Source of the DNA: a virus
Strand: one strand, 5' to 3'
IMG/VR virus record: IMGVR_UViG_3300028920_000043
Coordinates: 1-64,000 of that record
DNA: 64,000 nucleotides
The translations under genes and the position numbers were made by a program. The notes below the pieces were generated by a model. That model was not told where the DNA came from. It was given only the letters and a program-made list of their open reading frames with translations, and made no database searches. This document shows positions 7,129-14,789 of the stretch, in pieces (position 1 is the stretch's first letter; each line of letters starts with the position of its first letter).

Positions 7129-8231
7129 AATCCCATATCCTCCACCAGATACTTTTTGCATACATCAATAAATGGTTTCTTTGTCAAAGGACATATTCCT
7201 TGCTTCTGCACCAGCTCTGATACAGCACCGATCTTTGCTTCTAAGGATTCGGTACAATCATTCAGTTCTTTCTTTAAGAATATTTGTCTCTGGCGTCCTT
7301 TTGTAAGATTGGCACTTATAGATTGCAGTCTTGAAAAGTGCTCAATCTGTTTATTCAATGTCTCAAAGTTTTCTAATACTAAAGCCAATCCACCTATGAC
7401 TCCCCCAGTGAATTGGAATTCTTCTGCAAGCTGATCACTTTTCTTTTTTGCCTCAATGATGGAGCTTAACTGACGAGCCTTACCAATTATACTCGCCGCA
7501 TCAATAATATACTTGCCCAAGGATACAATCAGCGTCTTGATCCTTATTGAATCCTCACGATGTCTTTTTAATAATTCGCGTATTGCACGAAGTTGTCTCA
7601 ATCGTTTTCTCTTACTTTGGATTTGTACCAACTTCTTGTCAATCTCAGTGGCCTTCTCTCTTATGTTTGTCAAACGCGGCAATGGTTCAAGATCAATATC
7701 CAACTCCGCCTTTTGCTTCTCAAGCATGTCTTGATCTTGTTTCAGATGCCGCAACTTGAGCACCGCTTGACGTGAGCCTTCCAGGATCATATTGATACCG
7801 GGAATCAATGATGTCACTATCTTCGCTGAATCCTGCTCGCTTTGCGAAACAATAAAGTGAGATTCAAACTGATCAATGAAGTTAAGGCGCTTGACCACCT
7901 TCTGACCAAAATCTATCTCTTTCAATCCATGCACGTCAGAGGCTTCTTCAGGACACGATTGACCAACATTGGTAAATGGTTTCTTGCCAACCGTGTACTT
8001 ATTTATGCCCTTTCCTTTTTCCCACTTCACTTTATTATCAATAGAAACCATAGATGATTTCTCACCATGAGTAACGAAATCAATACCGCGAGTGTTGAAA
8101 GCAAAATCACGCAGAGCACGAAAGAAATTGGTTTTACCAGAATCACTGTCACCGAAGATGACATTAATTCCGCCCATCTCTAATTCAATGTTCTTTAATG
8201 ATCGATAGTTTTTAATCTTTACATTGTCCAT
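7125..8231 (-). CDS. Rad50/SbcC N-terminal half (split ABC ATPase)
   Basis: 368 residues. The N-lobe has the Rad50-type beta strand (VKIKNYRSLKNIELEMGG) and Walker A GDSDSGKTN (residues 27-35), then a Q-loop region and about 200 residues of coiled coil. It ends at a hook-like ICPLTKKPF segment with a further Cys eight residues later, where Rad50 normally has a CxxC zinc hook at the apex. Here the second Cys is Thr. The protein stops there: signature, Walker B and H-loop are in the gene at 5182-5853. ATGA coupling to Mre11. Confidence 0.78.
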   Translation of the reverse strand: MDNVKIKNYRSLKNIELEMGGINVIFGDSDSGKTNFFRALRDFAFNTRGIDFVTHGEKSSMVSIDNKVKWEKGKGINKYTVGKKPFTNVGQSCPEEASDVHGLKEIDFGQKVVKRLNFIDQFESHFIVSQSEQDSAKIVTSLIPGINMILEGSRQAVLKLRHLKQDQDMLEKQKAELDIDLEPLPRLTNIREKATEIDKKLVQIQSKRKRLRQLRAIRELLKRHREDSIRIKTLIVSLGKYIIDAASIIGKARQLSSIIEAKKKSDQLAEEFQFTGGVIGGLALVLENFETLNKQIEHFSRLQSISANLTKGRQRQIFLKKELNDCTESLEAKIGAVSELVQKQGICPLTKKPFIDVCKKYLVEDMGL

Positions 8232-8506
8232 TACTGCACCCGTGTCTTGGTACCGCCGTAATATTCCTTCCGCCGTTTGTTGAGATCAATCTTTTCTTTC
8301 TGCGCGAAGAACTCACAAACTTTAATAACTCCCTCCGGCAGTATGATATAGGTCCCCTCACTCAATACCAACTCAACGTTCATCTGCAGAAGCTTGAACA
8401 CGTTCATCTGGAGACGACCATAAGGTATTCCCAAGAACTTAGACAGCTCAGGAATAGTGACAGGGTACTGCGCTTCTATTGGATTTCCTACTATCGGGAA
8501 TTTCAT
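8231..8506 (-). CDS. Small winged-helix-like DNA-binding protein
   Basis: 91 residues. VTIPELSKFLGIPYGRLQM reads as a helix-turn-helix, followed by a two-strand wing-like part (VELVLSEGTYIILPEG) and a basic C-terminal helix. It is the first gene after the terminator at 8536-8575 and overlaps the Rad50 N-half start, so it may head that transcription unit. It could be a regulator or a partner of the Mre11/Rad50 proteins. No specific family recognised. Confidence 0.5.
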   Translation of the reverse strand: MKFPIVGNPIEAQYPVTIPELSKFLGIPYGRLQMNVFKLLQMNVELVLSEGTYIILPEGVIKVCEFFAQKEKIDLNKRRKEYYGGTKTRVQ

Positions 8507-8535
8507 TTTCTTCTCCTCCCTAAAATCTAAAGGAT

Positions 8536-8575
8536 AAAAAGTGGGCTGGATGATTTACCCGGAACCACCCAGCCC
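8536..8575 (-). terminator. Intrinsic terminator after recA
   Basis: On the transcribed strand a perfect 7-bp GC-rich stem GGGCTGG/CCAGCCC (8575-8569 with 8549-8543) is followed after two bases by TTTTT (8540-8536). It lies between the recA stop (8624) and the next start (8506) and should end or attenuate the ParB-to-RecA transcript. Confidence 0.75.
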
Positions 8576-8579
8576 TTAT

Positions 8580-8623
8580 GCGAGATGCTCTGTTTGGAGG
8601 AGGCCGAACAGCTCGCGTTTTTT
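8580..8623 (+). terminator. Plus-strand intrinsic terminator-like hairpin
   Basis: Read on the plus strand, GCGAG and CTGTT (8580-8584, 8590-8594) pair with AACAG and CTCGC (8607-8616), and the stem is followed by GTTTTTT. It lies tail to tail with the minus-strand terminator at 8536-8575. All convincing genes here are on the minus strand, so it would stop antisense transcripts. Alternatively it is simply the 5' hairpin of a two-hairpin RNA element. Confidence 0.5.
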
Positions 8624-9628
8624 CTATTCCATTATTGCATCAAGAATCAACTTCTTATTCTTTTCCTTTCTCAATACGCTACTACATACCTCCAGTCTCG
8701 TACTTCCGATGTTCTTACCTTTATAATAAAATCCCTTCCCTTTTCCTTCGGTCTTTTCATCGAATACACGATAGTCAACTGCCGCCCTCAACATCTCCTC
8801 TTCTTTTTCGATTCCAATATTGGGCGTCACCAACCAATTGAAGCTCTTCTTTCTTCCCGATATCTTGTTCTTGAGTAGCTTGCACGTAACGAACTCGCTG
8901 TTCTCGAATCCGCGTACTCGTTTAGCATCACTACCACTCTTGCTCAACCGTGCTCTGATGGCTGACCGAAACTTTATTGACTGACCGCCCGGTGTCGTTT
9001 CAGGATTTCCGAATACCACACCGATCTTCATTCTTGTTTGATTGATAAAAATACCAACTATCTTTTTTCTGCGGATGAGCCCCAACGTCATCCGCAGGGC
9101 CTGTCCGATCTTTCTCGGCACCACGCCCATATGATGATCGCCAACCTCTCCCATCAGCTCTGCTTCCGGAACCATTGCGGCAATAGAATCTATAACAACA
9201 CATGATATTGGCAAACTGCCCAATGCATCAATCGTTAGATTCCAGCCCTGTTCCAAGCTCTCTGGTTGCGATAACAAGAAATGCTTCCTTGATATATCGC
9301 ATAAGTTGGCGGCATATCCCAGGTCAATGACATCCTCATAATCCAAATACAACGCTTTCTTTGTTGGATCCGCACGTTGACACGCACTAACGAATTCCAA
9401 TGCCAATGTAGTCTTCCCTGACTCCTCCGGTCCAAATATCTCCATGATTGTTCCGCGGGGCAATCCACCCAGGAACGCATCCCACTGCGCCAGTCCCGAT
9501 GGATAAAAATCATAGCGTTTGCGCTCAGTTATGATAGCATTCTGATACTTCTTATTCAGCAATTCCAAAACTTGTGCTTCAGTCTTTCCATCAAACTCAC
9601 TACCTTTTTTCTTTTTCTTTGCCATCAT
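8624..9628 (-). CDS. recA: RecA-like recombinase
   Basis: 334 residues. Walker A GPEESGKTT is at about 66-74, a Walker B-type strand VVIDSIAAMVPEAEL follows, and then the highly diagnostic L1/L2 region: INQTRMKIGVVFGNPETTPGG. It forms ssDNA filaments for homologous pairing in replication-dependent recombination. Two start codons are adjacent (ATGATG at 9628/9625), followed by a lysine-rich N-terminus. The RuvC gene lies one nt upstream, so resolution and strand exchange genes are coupled. Terminators follow it. Confidence 0.93.
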   Translation of the reverse strand: MMAKKKKKGSEFDGKTEAQVLELLNKKYQNAIITERKRYDFYPSGLAQWDAFLGGLPRGTIMEIFGPEESGKTTLALEFVSACQRADPTKKALYLDYEDVIDLGYAANLCDISRKHFLLSQPESLEQGWNLTIDALGSLPISCVVIDSIAAMVPEAELMGEVGDHHMGVVPRKIGQALRMTLGLIRRKKIVGIFINQTRMKIGVVFGNPETTPGGQSIKFRSAIRARLSKSGSDAKRVRGFENSEFVTCKLLKNKISGRKKSFNWLVTPNIGIEKEEEMLRAAVDYRVFDEKTEGKGKGFYYKGKNIGSTRLEVCSSVLRKEKNKKLILDAIME

Positions 9629-10141
9629 TTACCTTTGAGTTAAGATTCTAATCAAATCCGAATCCCAGCAGGCTATGCCGACCGCCAAGGCGTCATACTG
9701 CGCTTCTCGCTGTTTGGCATTGCCCTTCACATTTACATGAAAGAACTTCTTCACCGCCTTCTCGATCTGCAACTTGCTTGCATTGTTAGAGCCAGCAACG
9801 ATCTTCTTGATCTCCTGTGGCGTGCGATATGTGCAAGGCAAATCACGCGCCTCTGCTACCGTTGCTACGCATCCCTTCGCAATGCCCAGCCCTTTCGATG
9901 CCAATGCCGATTGGGATCCAGTCGGAACTTCAATGCATAGGCCTTGAATCTTATGCTTGTCGATGACACGTAACAAGCGCATACCAAGATAACGAGCTCT
10001 GTCCATATCGTCCTCAGATACACGTATCTTTTTATTCTTGGCCTTCTTCGTCTCGATCCAACCAGCGGCAATCGGTTTCTTTGCCTTGTCGAGTACGGCA
10101 TAGCCTGTGAGAGTAAAACTCGGATCAAGTAAAAGAATCAT
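9629..10141 (-). CDS. ruvC: RuvC-like Holliday junction resolvase
   Basis: 170 residues with the RNase H-like RuvC fold signature: LLLDPSFTLTGYAV (Asp6), LCIEVPTGSQSA (Glu71) and a C-terminal acidic site AQYDALAVGIACW (Asp150). It cuts four-way junctions made during recombination or before packaging. Length is close to bacterial RuvC. It lies between the SSB-like gene and recA with gaps of one or two nt. Confidence 0.88.
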   Translation of the reverse strand: MILLLDPSFTLTGYAVLDKAKKPIAAGWIETKKAKNKKIRVSEDDMDRARYLGMRLLRVIDKHKIQGLCIEVPTGSQSALASKGLGIAKGCVATVAEARDLPCTYRTPQEIKKIVAGSNNASKLQIEKAVKKFFHVNVKGNAKQREAQYDALAVGIACWDSDLIRILTQR

Positions 10142-10143
10142 GT

Positions 10144-11457
10144 TTATCTTCTGCCGCGTTTGGTTTTCTTCTTCGCCGTCTTCTTTGCTGTTTTCTTTTT
10201 GGCTGTCTTCTTCGCGGCTTTCTTTTTCGCAACCTTCTTCTTGGCCGTTTTCTTTTTCTTTGCTGCTTTCTTCTTTCGTGTCGGAGCTGGTTCTTCTTCC
10301 TCTTCTTCGAGATCATCGTCTAAGTCATCATCCAGCTCTTCCTCTTCTTCTTCTTCCTCCTCTTCATCCTCGAGATCATCCTCTAGAGCGTCTTCGTCTT
10401 CTTCGTCTTCTTCGAGATCGTCCTCATCTTCCGACTCTTCTTCATCATCCGATTCTTCCTCTTCCTCTTCCTCATCATCCAGCTCTAGGTCGTCATCAAG
10501 CTCTTCTTCTTCTTCTTCGTCCTCATCTTCTTCTGTTTCTTCTTCGTCTTCCTCCTCCTCTTCGTCTTCGGACTCTTCCTCATCGTCGTCCTCCAGCTCT
10601 TCGTCTTCGTCTTCTTCCAACTCTTCCTCTTCGTCTTCTAGATCGGCATCTTCCTCGAGATCATCCTCTTCCTCTTCCTCTTCCTCTTCCGACTTCTTCT
10701 TTTTCTTTGAAGCTTTTTTCTTTTTCTTTTTCTTGGATGATGATTCATCGTCCATATCCATATCATCCTTCATCTCGTCATCCTCAAAGAAGTCTTCGCC
10801 TTCCTCCGGTGCGGTGTCACTGTCCTTCCGCAGACGTTCAAGCTCGCGATCCAAGAACTCTTCCATGTCGTTCTTGTGTTTGTTATATCGCTTGGTGAAT
10901 GCTTCATTCTTCGCGACCATTGAACGTTCACCGAGCAGTGGGATGAGCGTGAGCTTTTGCTTCTGCTCATCCGCACAGGTCACCACCCAATCACGCGAGA
11001 GGCAAATCTTACGCGCCTTCTCAATTGATATATTGTGTTCACTGGCGAATGTCTTGATTGCTTCATTGAGCGCCCTCATCTTGTCAGGGCCGTAGCCCCA
11101 TTTCATAATGCGACCGATTCTCTCCTTCTTTGATTTGCCCTCTTCTATTGTTTCATCATACACAGGCTTCCAAGCCTTTCGTGCATGATAATCCTGTTCC
11201 TTGAGCTGGCCAACCAAAGCCACCATTGCACCAAACTTGCGGGATACCGGAGAATCATCCCCAAGTGGGCATTCAGCGCAGAACTCATCCTCTGAGCAAC
11301 GGACGCTTCTGTTTTTGATCTTGTTGTAGTGCATATCATAGACAACAGGACGCGCCGTGAGCAATCGAATACGATCCACCAATCCTACTTTTGCTTTGTA
11401 GAATTTCGTATAGGTGCCGACTGCACTGTCATCACCATAATCCACTTTCCGTGCCAT
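10144..11457 (-). CDS. Probable ssDNA-binding protein with acidic and lysine-rich tails
   Basis: 437 residues in three parts. About 1-220 is a folded domain with a Cys cluster (VRCSEDEFCAECPLGD) reminiscent of zinc-bearing phage SSBs. About 220-395 is an extreme Glu/Asp/Ser low-complexity tail, interrupted by one lysine block. About 395-437 is an AKKK-type histone-like tail ending KRGRR. Its place directly upstream of ruvC and recA and its acidic tail suggest an SSB, but the fold was not verified. One copy of the dispersed palindrome (11475-11513) precedes its Shine-Dalgarno. The opposite strand carries long Ser-rich shadow ORFs. Confidence 0.5.
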   Translation of the reverse strand: MARKVDYGDDSAVGTYTKFYKAKVGLVDRIRLLTARPVVYDMHYNKIKNRSVRCSEDEFCAECPLGDDSPVSRKFGAMVALVGQLKEQDYHARKAWKPVYDETIEEGKSKKERIGRIMKWGYGPDKMRALNEAIKTFASEHNISIEKARKICLSRDWVVTCADEQKQKLTLIPLLGERSMVAKNEAFTKRYNKHKNDMEEFLDRELERLRKDSDTAPEEGEDFFEDDEMKDDMDMDDESSSKKKKKKKASKKKKKSEEEEEEEEDDLEEDADLEDEEEELEEDEDEELEDDDEEESEDEEEEEDEEETEEDEDEEEEEELDDDLELDDEEEEEEESDDEEESEDEDDLEEDEEDEDALEDDLEDEEEEEEEEEELDDDLDDDLEEEEEEPAPTRKKKAAKKKKTAKKKVAKKKAAKKTAKKKTAKKTAKKKTKRGRR

Positions 11458-11474
11458 ACTTCAAATCCTCCTGG

Positions 11475-11513
11475 TTCAAAAGGTTTCACGCATGAAAGCT
11501 AATCGACTAGCTC
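11475..11513. repeat. Dispersed parS-like palindrome, copy 1
   Basis: The core TTTCACGCATGAAAGCT is flanked by a left arm GGTTCAAAA and a right arm CGACTAGCTC. The left inner arm has one substitution relative to the perfect copies. It lies about 20 nt upstream of the start of the SSB-like gene. Confidence 0.8.
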
Positions 11514-12015
11514 AATTTGAAAACTCACCGCCCGACCAGCTTATATTATGAAGATTGCAAAACAGTTTTATTTGCTGTGTTGATCCTTGCTTCCGTATCT
11601 CACAATCCTTAACAATGTTTCTTGCCATTTCTTCAAGCGCTTTTAATTTCGATAGCGCCATCTTCAGCTCATCCAGCTCTCGCACCTCCCCTCTCATCAA
11701 ATAATCAGCCATGTCTTCCTTCTCTCTCTTCGTATGCTTCAAACGTATTTCTTTATGCTCACGAAGAAGAACCTCGCGTCCTATTTTTAATATTGATTTC
11801 TTATCCTCATATTTGTGTTCCGCCAATTGTTTATGCTTAAGAACATAGTTGAGAATATTTGTTGCACGAGAATGGGCCGATATGACCTCATAAACTTTTT
11901 CTCCAAACTCCTCAACTGTTGCTTCATTGAGATCTTGAAAAAGGCGGACCTTCGATATGGTCTGTAGTTTGTTTATTACTTTCTGCTCTGCAGAAGTCCA
12001 ATGACGATCCGCCAT
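11512..12015 (-). CDS. Hypothetical helical protein
   Basis: 167 residues, starting with a good AGAGGAAAC Shine-Dalgarno. Almost entirely predicted helical, with charged heptad-like stretches (EHKEIRLKHTKREKEDMADYL, LKMALSKLKALEEMARNIV). The end LHNISWSGGEFSN is not helical. It lies between the ParB-like and SSB-like genes, so a role in DNA metabolism is possible. No motif recognised. The palindrome copy 1 starts at its 3' end. Confidence 0.6.
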   Translation of the reverse strand: MADRHWTSAEQKVINKLQTISKVRLFQDLNEATVEEFGEKVYEVISAHSRATNILNYVLKHKQLAEHKYEDKKSILKIGREVLLREHKEIRLKHTKREKEDMADYLMRGEVRELDELKMALSKLKALEEMARNIVKDCEIRKQGSTQQIKLFCNLHNISWSGGEFSN

Positions 12016-12051
12016 TTTCTGTTTCCTCTTTGTTACTGTTTCAGATTTGGA

Positions 12052-13242
12052 TTAACCGCCAGTGACTTCCTTGCGCGCCAAACGAATCAGATCACTGACA
12101 TCCGGCTTGACCTGTTTCGCCATAGCCACGATCTCTTTCCGCACGTCAAAGCCTTTCATTGTTTTGGTTTTCTCGCTGATCTTGAGCGTCACTATAACGC
12201 TGTCACCGGATACCTTAACCGACACGTCATCCGGAAGCTCCATTGAAGGAATGCTGGCAAAGAAATTGCCTCCAGCTGATTTGACTTTTCCCTTCTTGGC
12301 TTTGTCTGCCGCTTCTTTCTGCTTTCCCTTCGGCAGTTTCATAATTGATTGGGCAACACTTACGCTGACATTCTCCTTCTTCAGAAGATCGCGTACATTG
12401 GAATCCATCTTGGCATCGTCCAATAAGGACAATGTACTGCTCACGCGAGATTCTGAACGTCCCACCATAAGAGCCAACTGACGCTGACTCTTTACATACT
12501 TCTTGGACAAAGCCCTTTTGTATGCCTCAGCACGTTCAAACTCATTGAGATCTTCCCGTGCATCATTGGAAATCAATGATGACATAAATCTCTGACCCTC
12601 CGAGTTCCGATCTTTTACTACCTGCACCAGGATTGTCTTGTGTCCCAACTTCTTCCAGGCAGTAGCACGGCGCTCGCCATCCACCATTTCTCCCTTGGTG
12701 TTAATGGTAGGCTTATTTATAATGCCGCCTTCCTCTTTGATGGCGCTCATTAGATCCTGGAACTTCTTTGTGTCGGTTCTCAGATTGGTGCTGGTTTTCA
12801 GAATATCGGAAATCTTCACTTCAACGATTGTATCCGGTTCGTACTTACCAGCACTTTTTTGCTTCGCGGATTTCTTCTTCGCTGTTTTCTTCTTCGCTGA
12901 TGATTTTGAGGGTGGAGGTGTTTCCTCTTCTTCTTCCTCCTCTTCATCACCATCAGACTCTTCATCACCATCAGATTCTTCTTCATCTTCGTCCACTGCG
13001 GCGTCAGGAAGATTCTCATCGTCCAGAAGATCGTCATTGGCATCATCCAACCCACTCAAATCGTCATCGAATTCTTCTTCTGTTTCTTCTTCGTCATCGA
13101 TATCTTCCAGATCGATATCTTCCTTCTCCTTTTTTGCTTTCTTCTTTGCTGTTTTCTTCACGACCGTCTTTTTCTTTGCAACTTTCTTCTTCGCTGTTTT
13201 CTTGACCGGCTTTTTCTTTGCAACTTTCTTCTTTGTTGCCAT
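12052..13242 (-). CDS. parB-like: ParB-like DNA-binding protein with low-complexity N-terminus
   Basis: About 396 residues from the ATG at 13242, which has a GGAGGA Shine-Dalgarno (the GTG/ATG at 13257 is earlier but inside it). Residues 1-40 are AKKK-type repeats, 40-110 strongly acidic, 115-130 lysine-rich again. The ParB N-domain starts at about 138 (IVEVKISDIL) with VDGERRATAWKKLG at about 187-200, matching the GERR CTP/phosphate motif. A NDAREDLNEFERAEAYK segment matches the second ParB CTP motif, and an HTH is at about 250-275 (SQRQLALMVGRSESRVSS). The rest may dimerise. It probably binds the parS-like repeats in this genome; no ParA is seen. Confidence 0.8.
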   Translation of the reverse strand: MATKKKVAKKKPVKKTAKKKVAKKKTVVKKTAKKKAKKEKEDIDLEDIDDEEETEEEFDDDLSGLDDANDDLLDDENLPDAAVDEDEEESDGDEESDGDEEEEEEEETPPPSKSSAKKKTAKKKSAKQKSAGKYEPDTIVEVKISDILKTSTNLRTDTKKFQDLMSAIKEEGGIINKPTINTKGEMVDGERRATAWKKLGHKTILVQVVKDRNSEGQRFMSSLISNDAREDLNEFERAEAYKRALSKKYVKSQRQLALMVGRSESRVSSTLSLLDDAKMDSNVRDLLKKENVSVSVAQSIMKLPKGKQKEAADKAKKGKVKSAGGNFFASIPSMELPDDVSVKVSGDSVIVTLKISEKTKTMKGFDVRKEIVAMAKQVKPDVSDLIRLARKEVTGG

Positions 13243-13300
13243 TACAGTCTCCTCCATTTATAAAAATATAATAATAAATATTGACAACCGCCCCTATCCA

Positions 13301-13732
13301 TCATGCACTGGATATATTCATCACTCTCCTTTCCCCGTGCAATGATGTACCAGAAATGTTTTCAAGCTTATACCGTTCAGTTTCCATGTTTCCATATTTG
13401 TCAATGATATCTACTGTCTCAACCCAAGCCAAACGATCCCAAGAATTGACCTGTATGTCCTCACAAAAAGCAGTGCTGGGATTTCCAGTGGTCAGCATCC
13501 CTCGTTCAAAGACATTCTGTTTTCTGTAGGTATGCCTGAGATAAGCGCGCATCATACAGAAAACTAAATATGTTTCCAGGTTTGATTTCTTAGGTTTGTG
13601 ACGCTCAAGCAATCGGCGTTCCAATACCTCAAGCCAGAGCTGTTGATACAAATCTTTATCATGTTTCTTTTTCTTTTTCGACAAGACAATCTGACACGCC
13701 CTGTCCACCGTCCGCCTCTCATCCTCTGTCAT
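13301..13732 (-). CDS. Sigma-70 region 2-like protein
   Basis: About 143 residues. I choose the ATG at 13732 with AAAGGA eight nt upstream; the longer GTG start at 13771 lies inside the repeat. After a basic stretch, LYQQLWLEVLERRLLERH, NLETYLVFCMMRAYLRHTYRK follows the pattern of sigma-70 region 2 (Q/E-x-x-W-L-x-V-L-E and an F/L-x-T-Y-L segment). Region 3/4 is not visible in this protein. A role in directing host RNA polymerase to phage promoters is inferred. Two repeat copies lie directly upstream. Confidence 0.5.
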   Translation of the reverse strand: MTEDERRTVDRACQIVLSKKKKKHDKDLYQQLWLEVLERRLLERHKPKKSNLETYLVFCMMRAYLRHTYRKQNVFERGMLTTGNPSTAFCEDIQVNSWDRLAWVETVDIIDKYGNMETERYKLENISGTSLHGERRVMNISSA

Positions 13733-13763
13733 ACCATTGAATCCTTTCTTATTCCCATTCCCG

Positions 13764-13796
13764 GCTTTCACGCATGAAAGCTAATCACCTAGCTCT
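13764..13796. repeat. Dispersed parS-like palindrome, copy 2
   Basis: Core GGCTTTCACGCATGAAAGCT followed by AATCACCTAGCTC. First of a tandem pair, with copy 3 eight nt further on. Lies about 32 nt upstream of the sigma-like gene's start. Confidence 0.8.
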
Positions 13797-13803
13797 ATCT
13801 TAA

Positions 13804-13836
13804 AACTTTCACGCATGAAAGCTAATGAACCAGCTC
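13804..13836. repeat. Dispersed parS-like palindrome, copy 3
   Basis: Core ACTTTCACGCATGAAAGCT followed by AATGAACCAGCTC, in the same orientation as copy 2. Lies between the gene at 13842-14141 and the sigma-like gene. Confidence 0.8.
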
Positions 13837-13841
13837 TATTT

Positions 13842-14141
13842 TTAATTTCTGTTTCCGATCAACCTTAAATACTCATTCAAATTATACTCGTATATTTTAG
13901 TCTCGATTTCGTTCATGTCAAATTGCCGTGCCAATTGCCTGAATATAAACTCCTGTTCAAAGCAATTTGGTTTGTACTTCTTTCTGGGTCTACGCTCCTT
14001 ACCAAACTTTATGTTGTATTCAATAAAGAAACATGTATCCTCTTGGTAATGATAAAGCTCACAAACACGAAATCCGAGTTGGATGAACTCCATTAAAATA
14101 AAACGAGTCCTCTTTGCCGCTTCGGATCTTATATTAGGCAT
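13842..14141 (-). CDS. Hypothetical protein
   Basis: 99 residues with AAGGAG before the ATG. Basic N-terminus, then a strand-rich segment (CELYHYQEDTCFFIEYNIKFG) and a C-terminal helical part (FEQEFIFRQLARQFDM). No family recognised. It is followed by the tandem pair of palindromes. The 70-nt AT-rich gap upstream (14142-14212) separates it from the HTH gene and may hold a promoter, but no clear -35/-10 pair was identified. Confidence 0.6.
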   Translation of the reverse strand: MPNIRSEAAKRTRFILMEFIQLGFRVCELYHYQEDTCFFIEYNIKFGKERRPRKKYKPNCFEQEFIFRQLARQFDMNEIETKIYEYNLNEYLRLIGNRN

Positions 14142-14212
14142 TTTATCTCCTTAAGCAAATATTTTACAATTATATTATACACCCGAATACTGTCAACTTC
14201 TAAATATTTTAA

Positions 14213-14776
14213 TTATTTTTTCTGAATATCTTCTAGAGTAATCCGGTTCTTTCTTTTCTTTTTCTTTCGCTTCTTACCCAGATACTCCTGAACATCGCTT
14301 ACCGAGCACTTCAGCTTCTCAGCTATCCTGTTGACATCCGCACCGCGCTTTCTCCAGCGGATAATCTTCTTCATTCTGAATAAGCGTTGCATACGTTCCA
14401 GTCGGCCTCGAATACTTTCCAATATTATATTACCAAAAGGATTCCTTCTGAATAACAATGACTGTCTATTCAGATAACTATACATACGAATCCTTCCGGT
14501 TCTGGGATACAGATAAGCCGCATATGGATAGTAATTCAAAACATACATGAAGTTTCTCAGATTGCCTTTATACCCAGACATCAATTTTCTAGACTTATCC
14601 ACTGGCAAGTTCTTGATTGTTCTTCCTTTCTCCGTTTCTATCTCTCTGTTCTTTGTTTTCTTCTGTACTGGTTTTGGACGTTTGGCGTACCGACTCAATC
14701 TTGATCGCTTCGGTTTTATTGGATCTTCCATTTCCGATACTTTTTCTTCCTGTCTTAGCTTCTTTCCTTGCATCAT
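14213..14776 (-). CDS. Basic protein with C-terminal helix-turn-helix
   Basis: 187 residues, very basic. The N-terminal third (SRLSRYAKRPKPVQKKTKNR) is probably disordered. The centre is Tyr-rich (YVLNYYPYAAYLYPRTGR). Near the C-terminus, WRKRGADVNRIAEKLKCSVSD is a good helix-turn-helix of the sigma region 4/Trp repressor-like type, followed by a lysine-rich end. It probably binds DNA. It lies about 500 nt upstream of the sigma region 2-like gene, so a two-protein sigma arrangement is conceivable but unproven. Confidence 0.55.
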   Translation of the reverse strand: MMQGKKLRQEEKVSEMEDPIKPKRSRLSRYAKRPKPVQKKTKNREIETEKGRTIKNLPVDKSRKLMSGYKGNLRNFMYVLNYYPYAAYLYPRTGRIRMYSYLNRQSLLFRRNPFGNIILESIRGRLERMQRLFRMKKIIRWRKRGADVNRIAEKLKCSVSDVQEYLGKKRKKKKRKNRITLEDIQKK

Positions 14777-14789
14777 CTTTCTCCTCTAA

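Noticed and set aside
10107-11095. Long plus-strand ORFs rich in Ser, Leu, His and Pro
   Set aside because: They are the antisense of the acidic/lysine low-complexity tail of the SSB-like gene. Repetitive GAA/GAG/AAG codons produce stop-free Ser/Phe or Leu/Pro frames. They lack Shine-Dalgarno signals and domain patterns.
12638-13345. Plus-strand ORFs opposite the ParB-like gene
   Set aside because: Same effect from the acidic and AKKK-rich N-terminus of the ParB-like gene; Ser-rich poly-Phe composition and no ribosome binding site.
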